Assembly (NCBI RefSeq): GCF_902459525.1
Contig: NZ_LR699166.1
Coordinates: 124,001-188,000, forward strand
Direction: 5' to 3'
Length of the DNA: 64,000 bases
Origin: Sideroxydans sp. CL21
GTDB taxonomy: Bacteria > Pseudomonadota > Gammaproteobacteria > Burkholderiales > Gallionellaceae
Shown here: piece by piece, positions 19,278-29,498 of the stretch
Layout of the letters: each line of letters starts with the position of its first letter
Position numbering within the stretch: position 1 is the first letter of the stretch
Translations under genes and position numbers: made by a program
The notes under the pieces: generated by a model
What the model saw: the letters and a program-made list of their open reading frames with translations, nothing else
Databases searched by the model: none
Told to the model about the DNA's origin: nothing

Positions 19278-20146
19278 TGCTGGCTCGCCTTGGTGTTTTC
19301 ATTTTCTGGCTGATTCATTTTCTTCCATTTCCCGTCATCGTTGCCATCGGTAACGGATTGGGGATACTGGCCTATCCTTTCGCCGTTGAACGTCGCCGGG
19401 TGGGCATGATCAATCTGAAACTGTGCTTCCCCGAGATGTCGGACGACGCGCGCAAAAAACTTGTGCGTGCCCATTTCAAAATGTTTATGCGCGGCCTGAT
19501 CGAACGCAGCATCCTGTGGTGGTCTAGCGCCGAGAGGATCAACAGCCTGATTCGCGTCGAGGGTGTCGAACATTTTGAGGCAATCAAGGACAAGCCTTCC
19601 ATTTTGCTCACGCCGCATTTTGTCGGCATGGATGCGGGCGGGCAATGGATAGCACAGCGCACCGACACGGTGTGCATGTATGCGAACCAGAAGAACCGCT
19701 ACCTGACTGAACTGTTGCTCAAGAAGCGCGCCCGTTTTCGCAACCAGCACCTCTATTCGCGGCAGGAGGGATTGCGCCCCATTCTGAAGGGGATGCGCAA
19801 AGGCATGCCCTTCGTCTATCCGCCGGACCAGGATCAGGGGATCAAAGACGGTGCGTTCATCCCTTTCTTCGGCGTGCCTGCCGCGACCATGACTTCGCTG
19901 CCGCGCATCGCGCAGATGACCGGTGCGAAAGTCGTGCCCAGTATCACGCGCCTGTTGCCCGGCGGCAAAGGGTACGTGCTGACGTTCTACCCGGCATGGG
20001 AGAGCTACCCGAGTGGCGACGACGTCGCCGATGCGCGCCGCATGAACGCCTTTATCGAAGACCGCATACGCGAGATGCCGGAACAATATTTCTGGTTGCA
20101 TAAACGGTTCAAGACGCGCCCGGAAGGCGAGGCGAGATTCTATTAA
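19277..20146 (+). CDS. Lipid A biosynthesis acyltransferase (second copy)
   Basis: A 289-residue paralogue of the preceding gene with the same architecture: one N-terminal hydrophobic segment, the catalytic HX4D motif in LTPHFVGMDAGG, and FVYPPDQDQGIKDGAFIPFFG. Its ATG at 19277 shares one base with the upstream stop codon; a GTG at 19274 is an alternative. The pair probably acylates the two secondary positions of lipid A sequentially, as LpxL and LpxM do in enterics, but the order cannot be assigned from sequence. Confidence 0.9.
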   Translation: MLARLGVFIFWLIHFLPFPVIVAIGNGLGILAYPFAVERRRVGMINLKLCFPEMSDDARKKLVRAHFKMFMRGLIERSILWWSSAERINSLIRVEGVEHFEAIKDKPSILLTPHFVGMDAGGQWIAQRTDTVCMYANQKNRYLTELLLKKRARFRNQHLYSRQEGLRPILKGMRKGMPFVYPPDQDQGIKDGAFIPFFGVPAATMTSLPRIAQMTGAKVVPSITRLLPGGKGYVLTFYPAWESYPSGDDVADARRMNAFIEDRIREMPEQYFWLHKRFKTRPEGEARFY

Positions 20147-20302
20147 AGGCCTTGTCGCCAGACCAATGGGGACGGCCACCTTCAGGATGCAAGCGTGAAG
20201 ATGGCCGAATGACGGTGATTATCATGGCTATCGCCTGAAAATTGCCGTCTATATTGGCTTGGCGGGATGGTGCATGAAATATCTGTGGAAGGGACGGCTC
20301 AT

Positions 20303-21766
20303 ATGAAATACCACGACCTGCGCGACTTCATAGCGCAACTGGAAAAGATCGGCGAACTCAAGCGCGTGACTGCGCCCGTCTCCACGCATCTGGAAATGAC
20401 CGAGATCTGCGACCGAGTGCTGCGAGCGCAGGGTCCGGCGGTGTTGTTCGAGAATGTGGTCGGACATAAGATGCCGGTGCTGGCCAACCTGTTCGGCACG
20501 CCGCGCCGCGTGGCATTGGGTATGGGCGAGGAAAATGTCAGCGCATTGCGCGAAGTCGGCAAGTTGCTGGCTTACCTTAAGGAACCGGAACCCCCCAAAG
20601 GACTGAAGGATGCCTGGGAGAAATGGCCGATACTCAAACAAGTCCTGACCATGTCGCCCAAGGTGCTGTCTTCCGCACCGTGCCAGGAGATCGTGTGGGA
20701 AGGCAAGGACGTCGATCTCTCCAAGTTGCCGGTCCAGCATTGCTGGCCGGGCGACGTCGCGCCGCTCATCACCTGGGGTCTGGTCGTTACGCGCGGACCG
20801 AACAAGCCGCGCCAGAATCTCGGCATCTATCGCCAGCAGGTCATCGCACCGAACAAGGTCATCATGCGCTGGCTGACGCATCGCGGCGGGGCGCTGGATT
20901 TCCGCGATCATTGCGAGAAGAACCCGGGGCAACCGTTCCCGGTCGCGGTGGTGATCGGCGCCGATCCGGCCACCATCCTCGGTGCGGTCACTCCCGTGCC
21001 GGATTCTTTATCCGAATACCAGTTCGCCGGCTTGCTGCGCGGCAGCAAAACCGAGTTGGTGAAGTGCATAGGCTCCGATCTGCAAGTGCCTGCTTCCGCC
21101 GAGATCGTGCTGGAAGGCGTGATCCATCCGGGCGAAACCGCGCTGGAAGGCCCGTATGGCGACCATACCGGCTATTACAATGAACAGGACAAATTCCCTG
21201 TGTTCACGATAGAACGCATCACCATGCGCCGCGACCCGATCTATCACTCAACATATACCGGCAAGCCGCCCGATGAGCCGGCCATGCTCGGCGTGGCGCT
21301 GAACGAAGTGTTCGTGCCGCTGCTCCAAAAACAGTTTCCCGAGATTGCGGATTTTTACCTGCCGCCGGAAGGTTGTTCGTATCGCATGGCGGTGGTGAGC
21401 ATCAAGAAACAATATGCCGGCCACGCCAAGCGCGTGATGTTCGGTATCTGGAGTTTCCTGCGCCAGTTCATGTATACCAAGTTCATCATCGTGGTGGACG
21501 ACGATATCGACGTGCGCGACTGGAAAGAAGTCATCTGGGCGGTTACCACGCGCATGGACCCGGTGCGCGATACGCTGCTGGTGGAGAATACCCCGATCGA
21601 CTACCTCGATTTTGCCAGCCCGGTGTCAGGCCTGGGCGGCAAGATGGGGCTGGATGCCACCAACAAATGGCCGGGCGAGACGCAACGCGAATGGGGCACG
21701 CCCATCGTGATGGATGCGGCGGTGAAAGCGAAAGTGGATGCGATGTGGGGAGAATTGGGCCTGTGA
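20303..21766 (+). CDS. ubiD: 3-octaprenyl-4-hydroxybenzoate carboxy-lyase UbiD
   Basis: A 487-residue UbiD decarboxylase, which uses prenylated FMN and Mn2+/K+ to decarboxylate the ubiquinone precursor. [22 protein letters not shown] is the typical N-terminus, and the frame upstream to 20267 is not conserved-looking. Family segments include [10 protein letters not shown], the [15 protein letters not shown] motif, [26 protein letters not shown] with metal- and cofactor-contacting Glu residues, and a C-terminal [24 protein letters not shown]. The partner flavin prenyltransferase gene ubiX is not in this window. Confidence 0.95.
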   Translation: MKYHDLRDFIAQLEKIGELKRVTAPVSTHLEMTEICDRVLRAQGPAVLFENVVGHKMPVLANLFGTPRRVALGMGEENVSALREVGKLLAYLKEPEPPKGLKDAWEKWPILKQVLTMSPKVLSSAPCQEIVWEGKDVDLSKLPVQHCWPGDVAPLITWGLVVTRGPNKPRQNLGIYRQQVIAPNKVIMRWLTHRGGALDFRDHCEKNPGQPFPVAVVIGADPATILGAVTPVPDSLSEYQFAGLLRGSKTELVKCIGSDLQVPASAEIVLEGVIHPGETALEGPYGDHTGYYNEQDKFPVFTIERITMRRDPIYHSTYTGKPPDEPAMLGVALNEVFVPLLQKQFPEIADFYLPPEGCSYRMAVVSIKKQYAGHAKRVMFGIWSFLRQFMYTKFIIVVDDDIDVRDWKEVIWAVTTRMDPVRDTLLVENTPIDYLDFASPVSGLGGKMGLDATNKWPGETQREWGTPIVMDAAVKAKVDAMWGELGL

Positions 21767-21854
21767 ATGCAAACTTCGTATTGCTTCGCAATCCCGTCAT
21801 AGGCGATCTGCTAAAACCATCGCGTGAAGAACGCCTATTGACGGGCATCTTCAG

Positions 21855-21944
21855 GTAGGTCGGGTTGGCGACAGCGTAACCCGACAAGTGTTATCAGGAT
21901 CATCAAAACGTCGGGTTACGCTACGCTAACCCGACCTACTTTTT
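21855..21944. repeat. REP-like inverted repeat between ubiD and dacB
   Basis: A 12-bp arm GTAGGTCGGGTT (21855-21866) pairs perfectly with AACCCGACCTAC (21928-21939), and each arm also has a nearer partner (AACCCGAC at 21878-21885; GTCGGGTTA at 21910-21918), so two small hairpins or one large one can form. A T-run follows on the plus strand. The element lies between convergent genes and covers the dacB stop codon. GTCGGGTTACGC-type palindromes recur in many proteobacterial genomes as REP-like elements. It may also terminate ubiD transcription. Confidence 0.75.
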
Positions 21945-23384
21945 CTGCACCCACTCCAGCAACGCATCCTGCGCGCTCTGTCCTGCTTTGGCGTAAGGAT
22001 GATTGATGAAGAACACGACGATCCATTCCTTGCCGCTTTGGGATTTCACATAACCCGCGACGGTCTTCACTCCTTCCAGCGTGCCGGTCTTGAGGTGGGC
22101 ATGGCTGGCCGCGGGACTATCCTTGAGGCGTCTTTTTACCGAGCCGTCCACGCCGAGGATGGGCAGCGAGGCTTGCAGTTCGGCACTCAGCGGATCATCA
22201 AAGGCGTGCTGCAATAGCTGCGCCATGTGAGCGGCGCTGATGCGTTCCTTGCGCGAGAGACCGGCGCCGTTCTCCAGTACGACTTCCTTGAAATCGAGCC
22301 GGTTGCGCGCCAGCCATGTCTGCATGACGAACAAACTGCGTTCGATACTGAGCGGGTGCGCGTTGAAGCTTTCATTTGCATCCGCGGTTGTCGATGCTGG
22401 CGGTTCGTCCAGCGCCGGTCCGGCCTGGCCCAGGGTCAGGAACAATTGACGGGCCATCACGTTGTTGCTGAACTTGTTGATGTCGCGAATGACCGCGCTC
22501 AGGGGTTCGGACCGGTGCACGGAAAAAAGTTTTGCATTGCTGCCCACCACTCCTTCGCGTTCTGTGCCTTGCAGGGTGGCGCCTAGCTCTTTCCATACCG
22601 CGCTGAATAAGGCACCCACATAGCGGGTGTGCGGCATCACGCTGAGGTTCTGTTCGCGTTCGCCGCAGCCCATGGGATAGTCGCCTTGCAGCACGACACT
22701 GTCACCTTTCGGTTGTACGAGGAATGAATCATCCCAATTGTCGCAATTCACCTTGCTGTCATTGGGCGTCAGTTGGTTGTCCAGAGTCATGCCGTCCAAA
22801 GGTGGTTCGGTGACGACTTTCAGGCCGGCACCGTCCGGCATGTAGCGCAACCGGAGCGTGTTGAAATTGATCAATAGCGCGTCGGGCCCCACGTTGTAGG
22901 CGCGCATCGGATCGGCGTCGAAGTCGCCAGGGTCGTACGGTGGCAGATCGAAATAACTGCGGTCCAGGATCAGGTCGCCACGTATCTCGCGCAGGCCTCG
23001 TGCCCGTAGTTCGCCCAGCCACAGCCAGAACTGCTCGATCGTGAATTTCGGATCGCCATAACCTTTGAGGATCAGGTTGCCGTTCAGCACGCCATCCTTT
23101 AAATCACCGTCGATATAAGCCTCGGTCTTCCAGGTATAGGCAGGGCCGAGCAGGTCGAGTGCGGCAAAAGTGGTGAGCAGTTTCATGGTCGAGGCCGGGC
23201 TCATCGGGCGCTGCGCATTGATACTGATGAGCGGGGCACGCTTGCCGACTTGCCGTACGACGACGGCGATGCCGGATTGCGGGATCTGTGCTTCCTTCAG
23301 CTTCTGGGAGACTGTCGCCGGGAGCGAAACGGCTTGAACACTGGTTGCAAGGCAAAGCAGGAGCAAAACGTACAGGTGTTTCAT
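21936..23384 (-). CDS. dacB: D-alanyl-D-alanine carboxypeptidase/endopeptidase (PBP4 type)
   Basis: A 482-residue periplasmic class C penicillin-binding protein that trims or cuts peptidoglycan peptide cross-links. It has a signal peptide (residues 1-18), the nucleophile motif S65-T-M-K68 in PASTMKLL, the SNN motif in FSNNVMARQL, and KTG in LKTGTLEGVKTVAG. The ~200-residue insert between SxxK and SxN, with two Cys-containing segments, is typical of DacB. Its start overlaps the bioA stop (ATGA at 23381-23384), implying translational coupling with bioA. Confidence 0.94.
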   Translation of the reverse strand: MKHLYVLLLLCLATSVQAVSLPATVSQKLKEAQIPQSGIAVVVRQVGKRAPLISINAQRPMSPASTMKLLTTFAALDLLGPAYTWKTEAYIDGDLKDGVLNGNLILKGYGDPKFTIEQFWLWLGELRARGLREIRGDLILDRSYFDLPPYDPGDFDADPMRAYNVGPDALLINFNTLRLRYMPDGAGLKVVTEPPLDGMTLDNQLTPNDSKVNCDNWDDSFLVQPKGDSVVLQGDYPMGCGEREQNLSVMPHTRYVGALFSAVWKELGATLQGTEREGVVGSNAKLFSVHRSEPLSAVIRDINKFSNNVMARQLFLTLGQAGPALDEPPASTTADANESFNAHPLSIERSLFVMQTWLARNRLDFKEVVLENGAGLSRKERISAAHMAQLLQHAFDDPLSAELQASLPILGVDGSVKRRLKDSPAASHAHLKTGTLEGVKTVAGYVKSQSGKEWIVVFFINHPYAKAGQSAQDALLEWVQKK

Positions 23385-24730
23385 ATCAGACGATCGATCA
23401 CTTTCAGCGTATGTGTGACGAGAAATTGCATCTCGTCTTCGCGAATGACATAGGGCGGCATGAAATATACCGTGTTGCCCATCGGGCGCAACAGCAACTC
23501 ATGTTGCAGTCCGAGGCTGAAGCAACGCTGGGCGAAGTCGGCATGCGGCGTATCCACCTCGAAGGCCCAGACCATGCCGGTGTTACGGAAATTTTTCACC
23601 TTGGGATGGTCGCGCAACGGCTGCGCGATGCGGTTGAAAAACGCTGCCTTGGTTCGGTTGACGTTGAGCACGTCGTCTTCGGCAAAGATATCCAGCGTGG
23701 CGAGCGCGGCACGGCAGGCGAGCGGGTTGCCGGTATAGGAATGCGAATGCAGGAAACCGCGTGCGGTCTCGTCGGCGTAGAAGGCGCGGTAGATATCTTC
23801 TGTCGTCATGACCACCGACAGCGGCAGGTAACCGCCGGTGATGCCTTTGGAGAGCAGCAGGAAGTCCGGTGAAATCCCTCTCTCTTGCCGGTGTTTGGTA
23901 TGGGGCCGAGGTGCCTGTTCGCAGGCGAACAGGGTGCCGGTTCTTCCCATGCCTACTGCGATCTCGTCGGCGATCAGATGCACGTCGAATCGGTCACAGA
24001 GTTCTCGCGCTTTGCTCAAATAGACTGGGTGGTACATCGCCATGCCTGCCGCCCCCTGGATCAGCGGCTCGACGATGAAGGCGGCGATGTTGTCGTGATG
24101 TTCCTGCAAGTGGGCTTCGAGTGCAGTGGCGCAGCGCAGTGCGTAATCCTCCGGGCTTACGCCCGCTTCCGCATTGCGCCAGTCCGGGCAAGGGACGGTG
24201 GCATTCTGTCTGATCAGCGCGCCGTAAGCGTCGCGAAACAATGCGACATCGGTGACCGACAGTGCGCCCAGCGTCTCGCCGTGGTAACTGTTCTGCAAGC
24301 TGATGAATTCCGTCTTCTGCGGGCGGCCGGTATTGCGCCAGTAATGGGCACTCATCTTCAGGGCGATCTCGGTTGCAGAGGCGCCGTCCGAACCGTAGAA
24401 GCAATGCCCCAATCCGGAAGGGGCGAGTGCGCGCAATCTTTCCGACAGTTGCACCACCGGCTCGTGGGTAAAACCGGCCAGCATCACATGTTCCAGTTTG
24501 CCGAGCTGGTCGGCAACAGCGGCATTGGTGCGGGGATTGCAATGGCCAAACAGATTCACCCACCAGGAGCTCACCGTGTCCAGATAGCGCTTGCCGTCCA
24601 GATCGTATAGCCACACGCCCTCGCCGCGCGCGATCGGAACCAATGGCAGCGTTTCGTGTCGTTTCATCTGGGTGCAGGGATGCCATACGGCGGAAAGGCT
24701 GCGTTCGAGGAGGCTGGAGTTGGCTGACAT
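23381..24730 (-). CDS. bioA: Adenosylmethionine-8-amino-7-oxononanoate aminotransferase
   Basis: A 449-residue PLP-dependent class III aminotransferase that uses SAM as amino donor to make 7,8-diaminopelargonate in biotin synthesis. HPCTQMKRHE near the N-terminus and LDTVSSWWVNLFGHCNP are BioA hallmarks; the PLP lysine is in LLLSKGITGGYLPLS. The ATG at 24730 gives the family length; the frame extends to 24853 without homology. No other bio genes are in the window. Confidence 0.95.
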   Translation of the reverse strand: MSANSSLLERSLSAVWHPCTQMKRHETLPLVPIARGEGVWLYDLDGKRYLDTVSSWWVNLFGHCNPRTNAAVADQLGKLEHVMLAGFTHEPVVQLSERLRALAPSGLGHCFYGSDGASATEIALKMSAHYWRNTGRPQKTEFISLQNSYHGETLGALSVTDVALFRDAYGALIRQNATVPCPDWRNAEAGVSPEDYALRCATALEAHLQEHHDNIAAFIVEPLIQGAAGMAMYHPVYLSKARELCDRFDVHLIADEIAVGMGRTGTLFACEQAPRPHTKHRQERGISPDFLLLSKGITGGYLPLSVVMTTEDIYRAFYADETARGFLHSHSYTGNPLACRAALATLDIFAEDDVLNVNRTKAAFFNRIAQPLRDHPKVKNFRNTGMVWAFEVDTPHADFAQRCFSLGLQHELLLRPMGNTVYFMPPYVIREDEMQFLVTHTLKVIDRLI

Positions 24731-24800
24731 ACGCAGAATCATAACGGAGTTTGATCGTGGCGTAAGATGGGCGTGTTGAAATCGTTCTCGGGAGTTTGCA

Positions 24801-25799
24801 ATGCGCATTTTGATCACAGGCGGGACAGGACTGATCGGGAGGCACCTGTGCAAGGCCCTGCTGTCTGAAGGGCATCATCTGACCGTACTGAGCCGGCGCG
24901 CTGCAACAGTCGCGGTGAAATGCGGCGCAACGGTGCGGCCACGACGCGGTGGGGCGGAGCCCTCAGGTGCGGGAGTGGCCGCATCGCACCTCCTCCCGCA
25001 AACGGCTGGCTTCGCCAGTAACGTGTCGGAGGTGCGGGCCATGGCGTCACTCAACGAATGGCTGCCGGACCGGGCTTTCGACGCAGTCATCAATCTGGCG
25101 GGTGAGCCCATTGTGGACGCGTACTGGTCGCAGCAACGCAAGCAGGTGTTGCGTGAAAGCAGGATCACACTGACCGAAAAACTGGTGCAACGCATCGCTG
25201 CGGCCAAACAGAAACCCAAGGTGCTGCTGAGCGGCTCGGCTATCGGTTATTACGGCGATCGTAGTGATATGGAACTGGATGAAGCTGCGCCGGCCGGAAC
25301 AGATTTTGCGGCGCAACTCTGCGTTGACTGGGAGGCGGCGGCGCTCCTCGCTGAACAACATGACGTGCGCGTGTGCCTGCTGCGTACCGGACTGGTATTG
25401 AGCAAAAGCGGCGGATTACTGGGACGGATGGTGTTGCCGTTCAGGCTGGGTCTGGGCGCGCGCCTGGGCAATGGCAGACAATGGATGAGCTGGATCCATA
25501 TCGCGGATTATGTCGCGTCGGTGCTGCGTTTGCTTGACGACGACCAGATGCGCGGCCCGTTCAATATGACAGCGCCGCAGCCGGTGACGAACGCCGAATT
25601 TACCCGAACATTGGCCAAATCATTGCACCGGCCCGCTTTCCTGTTTGCTCCGGAGCCGGTTTTAAAGCTGGCCATAGGGGAACGTGCCGCACTGTTGCTG
25701 GAGGGGCAACGTGTGCTTCCTGCAAAGCTGGTTGCGGCAGGCGGACAATTCAAATATCCCAATCTTGCCGACGCATTGGATGAATTGTTACGTCGGTAA
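24801..25799 (+). CDS. TIGR01777 family sugar-nucleotide epimerase-like protein with an in-frame insertion
   Basis: A 332-residue NAD(P)-binding protein of the YfcH/SDR39U1 group. MRILITGGTGLIGRHLCKAL gives the nucleotide-binding loop; FDAVINLAGEPIVDAYW, SGSAIGYYGDR and VCLLRTGLVL are family signatures. Family members are usually near 300 residues; the excess lies at residues ~40-78, where a low-complexity Gly/Ala/Arg-rich stretch separates the second strand from the SLNEWLP segment. That DNA (about 24915-25035) contains three small inverted repeats and looks like an inserted repeat element that kept the frame. Biochemical role unknown. Confidence 0.83.
   Translation: MRILITGGTGLIGRHLCKALLSEGHHLTVLSRRAATVAVKCGATVRPRRGGAEPSGAGVAASHLLPQTAGFASNVSEVRAMASLNEWLPDRAFDAVINLAGEPIVDAYWSQQRKQVLRESRITLTEKLVQRIAAAKQKPKVLLSGSAIGYYGDRSDMELDEAAPAGTDFAAQLCVDWEAAALLAEQHDVRVCLLRTGLVLSKSGGLLGRMVLPFRLGLGARLGNGRQWMSWIHIADYVASVLRLLDDDQMRGPFNMTAPQPVTNAEFTRTLAKSLHRPAFLFAPEPVLKLAIGERAALLLEGQRVLPAKLVAAGGQFKYPNLADALDELLRR
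24965..25018. repeat. Nested inverted repeats inside the TIGR01777 gene
   Basis: AGGTGCG (24965-24971) pairs with CGCACCT (24985-24991), overlapping GCGGGAG (24969-24975) with CTCCCGC (24993-24999), followed by the hairpin CTGGC-TTC-GCCAG (25006-25018). The cluster coincides with residues that are extra relative to the protein family, suggesting a palindromic repeat inserted in frame. Confidence 0.6.
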
Positions 25800-25832
25800 C
25801 ATCAAGCTTTTTATATAAATTTCTTCGTCACC

Positions 25833-25861
25833 CTTGAATTTTGGTAGTACAGCCCCTATTA
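25833..25861 (+). promoter_or_regulatory. Sigma-32 heat-shock promoter of groESL
   Basis: CTTGAA at 25833-25838 and CCCCTATTA at 25853-25861 are separated by 14 bases, matching the RpoH consensus (CTTGAA, 13-15 bases, CCCCATNT). It is placed about 120 bases before groES and just upstream of the CIRCE operator. Confidence 0.82.
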
Positions 25862-25888
25862 TTGGCAGTCGCAGGTGGGGAGTGCTAA
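25862..25888 (+). promoter_or_regulatory. CIRCE operator (HrcA site)
   Basis: TTGGCAGTC, 9-base spacer, GAGTGCTAA. This fits the CIRCE inverted repeat TTAGCACTC-N9-GAGTGCTAA with two changes in the left arm. It abuts the sigma-32 -10 element, so HrcA would block initiation; groESL is therefore under dual positive and negative heat-shock control. Confidence 0.8.
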
Positions 25889-25979
25889 CAGGTAGTCTGG
25901 TTGGTCAACCCGAATAGCTATCAACGCTAACATCCCGCCCACGTTTTTAATCAACTCACTGTTTTTTAGGAGATAAAGC

Positions 25980-26270
25980 ATGAAGATCCGTCCTTTGCAC
26001 GACCGTGTAATCGTCAAGCGCATGGAAGAAGAGCGCAAGACAGCGTCCGGTATTGTTATTCCCGATGCGGCCACCGAGAAGCCTGACCAAGGCGAAATCG
26101 TCGCCGTAGGCAACGGCAAGATGGGTGATGACGGCAAGCTGCAAGCTATGAACGTCAAGGTCGGTGACCGCGTTCTGTTCGGCAAATATTCCGGTCAGGC
26201 CTTCAAGATCGATGGAGTTGAACTGCTGACCATGCGTGAAGACGACATCATCGGCGTAGTCGAAAAATAA
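25980..26270 (+). CDS. groES: Co-chaperonin GroES
   Basis: A 96-residue 10-kDa co-chaperonin that caps the GroEL ring. [21 protein letters not shown], the mobile loop [11 protein letters not shown] and the C-terminal DDIIGVVEK are standard. A good ribosome site (TAGGAGATAAAGC) precedes the ATG. It is followed by groEL after 106 bases in the same operon, under the sigma-32/CIRCE control region upstream. Confidence 0.98.
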   Translation: MKIRPLHDRVIVKRMEEERKTASGIVIPDAATEKPDQGEIVAVGNGKMGDDGKLQAMNVKVGDRVLFGKYSGQAFKIDGVELLTMREDDIIGVVEK

Positions 26271-26358
26271 TTCTTCGCCTGGCGAAGCAGTATTTTCAGT
26301 GCAGGCTCACATCGGGGCGCAGCCCGGATGTTATGCCGGAACTAAAAGTTCCAAATAA

Positions 26359-28023
<1,665 letters not shown>

Positions 28024-28052
28024 TTGCCCCCAAGGCACTGAGTTGCACCTGA

Positions 28053-28083
28053 CGAACCCCGCCTTGAGCGGGGTTCGTTTTTT
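28053..28083 (+). terminator. Intrinsic terminator of groESL
   Basis: Perfect 10-bp stem CGAACCCCGC/GCGGGGTTCG with a 5-nt loop (28053-28077), followed by six T. Confidence 0.93.
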
Positions 28084-28086
28084 ATA

Positions 28087-28115
28087 TTGCCCGTAATGCG
28101 GCTTGCCGCTACAAT
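28087..28115 (+). promoter_or_regulatory. Sigma-70 promoter of tRNA-Phe
   Basis: TTGCCC (28087-28092), 17-base spacer, TACAAT (28110-28115); predicted start about 40 bases before the tRNA. A GC-rich stretch follows the -10, as in stringently controlled tRNA promoters. Confidence 0.65.
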
Positions 28116-28161
28116 GCGCGCCTTCGTTTTACCCAACCCGTAAAGGGAAGGGCGCAAAAAC

Positions 28162-28237
28162 GGCCTGGTAGCTCAGTCGGTAGAGCAGAGGATTGAAAAT
28201 CCTTGTGTCGGTGGTTCGATTCCGCCCCGGGCCACCA
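28162..28237 (+). tRNA. tRNA-Phe (GAA)
   Basis: A 76-nt cloverleaf: acceptor GGCCTGG pairs with CCGGGCC (one G-U pair), D-arm GCTC...GAGC, anticodon arm AGGAT-TGAAAAT-type loop with anticodon GAA, TTCGATT in the T-loop, and encoded 3' ACCA. The last 45 bases are duplicated at 30299-30343, marking the tRNA as an integration site. Confidence 0.97.
28193..28237 (+). repeat. Left attachment repeat (att, tRNA side)
   Basis: 45 bases from the anticodon loop (TTGAAAATCC) through the 3' CCA of tRNA-Phe. Identical to 30299-30343. Confidence 0.93.
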
Positions 28238-28247
28238 GTATCACTAG

Positions 28248-28272
28248 GGCCTGCAGAGATGCAGGCCTTTTT
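28248..28272 (+). terminator. Terminator after tRNA-Phe
   Basis: 8-bp stem GGCCTGCA/TGCAGGCC with a GAGA loop, then five T. It lies on the element side of the left attachment repeat, so it was probably brought by the integrated element. Confidence 0.85.
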
Positions 28273-28274
28273 CA

Positions 28275-28306
28275 TTTCTACAATTCGGCCTGAATTTCTA
28301 CAATTC
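28275..28306 (+). repeat. Two 12-bp direct repeats near the left end
   Basis: TTTCTACAATTC at 28275-28286 and again at 28295-28306, spaced 20 bp start to start. The same 12-mer occurs near the right end. Candidate arm-type binding sites for the integrase or an accessory factor. Confidence 0.7.
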
Positions 28307-28307
28307 T

Positions 28308-29008
28308 TCATTTCAAAGGGCTGACCTTATCGCCTTTCCGATGGCGTGTGTAGTGCTCTGTCATGGCTCGTGTCTTGTGTCCTAGCAGTTTTTGGGCATG
28401 CGCCAGATTCTCAGTGTCGGTCGCTGTCTTGGCGCGAATGTCCCTGAATTGGAAGCTGACGCCGGCCGCTTCACGCGCCTTGTCGAAACGCGCGCGCAAA
28501 GCACCGTAGGTGAGGCGCTGGCCGTTCCCATCCTGCAGCAGGGCATCGCAGGTCATTGAGTAATTCACGTGGCCTAAAATGCGCTCTATCAGGCTTTGCA
28601 GTTCGCCAGTGATCTCAATGCGCAGTTTCTTCCCTGTTTTGTTTTGAGTGAGTCCCAGCAGTTCATCACGTATATGGCTGCGGTTGAACTTGAGCAGATC
28701 GGCGGGGCGCTGACCGGTGAGGTGTGCCAGGTCCATTGCGTCCTGCACGGTGTAGTGCGCGTTCCCCCACACGGCCAGATATTCAGAGTCTTCAACGTAT
28801 CTGTCCCTTCCAGTTTCCTTGTGCCCTTTGACGCCTGCGCAGGGGTTCGGCGCGTCGGTGTAGCCGTACTGCCTGGCGAAGTTGAACACATGGCTGAATA
28901 AGGCCCGCTCTCGGTTCGCGCGTACCTTGGCGGTCTTGCCGCGTTCATCCAGATAGCGCTTGATGTGGTAGGGGCTGACAGGTAGGTGTTGGATGGCATG
29001 AGGCGCTC
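28308..29008 (-). pseudogene. Tyrosine integrase, N-terminally truncated
   Basis: On the minus strand, integrase-like sequence runs from about 29008 (HLPVSPYHIKRYLDERG) to the stop at 28308. It contains part of the core-binding domain and the whole catalytic domain: the first Arg in LTGQRPADLL, a Lys-containing beta-hairpin (QNKTGKKLRIE), FRDIRAKTATD in place of the usual HxxR box, LLGHK, and the Tyr in MTEHYTRHRKGDKV. The arm-binding N-terminal domain is absent; going further upstream the frame loses similarity and reaches a stop near 29070. The longest open stretch with a usable start is only 28308-28889 (GTG). Orientation and position beside tRNA-Phe identify it as the integrase of this element. 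Confidence 0.8.
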
Positions 29009-29279
29009 GCCACCCTGTGCATCTAGGTTCCCCGCCCCGGATATCGGCGCGCGCTGGCCAGCATCGCTATTTCCGACGGTACCGGATACATAGGCACTCC
29101 CTCGCACCGTGCCGCCCAGCGTGCCACCCATCAAAAGTTGCGGAAAAGACGCAATCAGGCGGAACATTGGGAAAATAGGGCTGTCAGACAAAACAAGAGA
29201 AAAGAATGGAAAATGTCGCCAAATGGCTTGAAAAGGAGCAAAGTGGCGGAAAGTAAGCTGTAAGACAGGAAAAGCATGG
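29009..29279. other. Degenerate stretch inside the tRNA-Phe element
   Basis: About 270 bases between the integrase remnant and the promoter region. A minus-strand frame is open across it but out of frame with the integrase, and its translation shows no recognisable domain. Probably the junction of a deletion that removed the integrase N-terminus and other element genes. Confidence 0.45.
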
Positions 29280-29329
29280 TTTAGGCGCGCTAAACAAAAT
29301 GTTTACTTTTTGGTAAATATTGTTATATT
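29280..29329 (+). promoter_or_regulatory. Promoter with flanking palindromes in the element
   Basis: Two palindromes, TTTAG-GCGCG-CTAAA (29280-29294) and TTTAC-N6-GTAAA (29302-29317), the second overlapping a -35-like TTTACT (29302-29307). TATATT (29324-29329) lies 16 bases on as a -10 box. The layout suggests a repressible promoter reading rightward into the structured leader. Predicted start is near 29336. Confidence 0.6.
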
Positions 29330-29335
29330 CCGCGC

Positions 29336-29498
29336 CGAAACATCCTCTACGGCATGCCGTAGAGTCCCGGTGACCAGCGTTGCCGGGGTTAATCATCCCA
29401 GCAGCACTGCTGTTGGCCCCGATGCCCTGCGGTGTCGGCATAACATCCCGAGGGGTTTCCCCGAGGTCCCGGCCGCTAGCGCGGCCGGCTTTGTTTCT
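29336..29498 (+). ncRNA. Structured leader or small RNA upstream of the NYN gene
   Basis: About 160 nt between the promoter and an intrinsic terminator with no ORF but dense pairing: a 20-base palindrome CTCTACGGCA/TGCCGTAGAG (29345-29364), CCCGGT...GCCGGG (366-371 with 382-387 of the 29,000 block), CAGCAG...CTGCTG (29399-29412), CCGA...TCGG (29419-29438), GGGG-TTT-CCCC (29454-29462 region), and a final GC hairpin. It could be an independent small RNA or an attenuator for the nuclease gene that starts right after it. Phage C4-type antisense RNAs were considered as relatives but this is unverified. No reverse transcriptase is present, so it is not a retron. Confidence 0.6.
29469..29498 (+). 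terminator. Intrinsic terminator directly before the NYN gene
   Basis: Perfect 8-bp stem CCGGCCGC/GCGGCCGG with loop TAGC (29469-29488), followed by CTTTGTTTCT. The Shine-Dalgarno GGGGGG of the next gene begins just beyond, so read-through or antitermination would be needed to express it from this promoter. Confidence 0.75.

Noticed and set aside
28589..29191. Long minus-strand open frame across the integrase region
   Set aside because: For most of its length it is out of frame with the clear integrase catalytic domain, and its translation has no recognisable domain; treated as a shadow plus degenerate sequence.
29204..29251. Mini-ORF encoding about 15 residues upstream of the element promoter
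   Set aside because: Too short to support, with no family or convincing ribosome site.
29336..29498. CRISPR array or retron msr-msd
   Set aside because: The hairpins differ from one another and are not evenly spaced repeats; no Cas or reverse-transcriptase gene is near.
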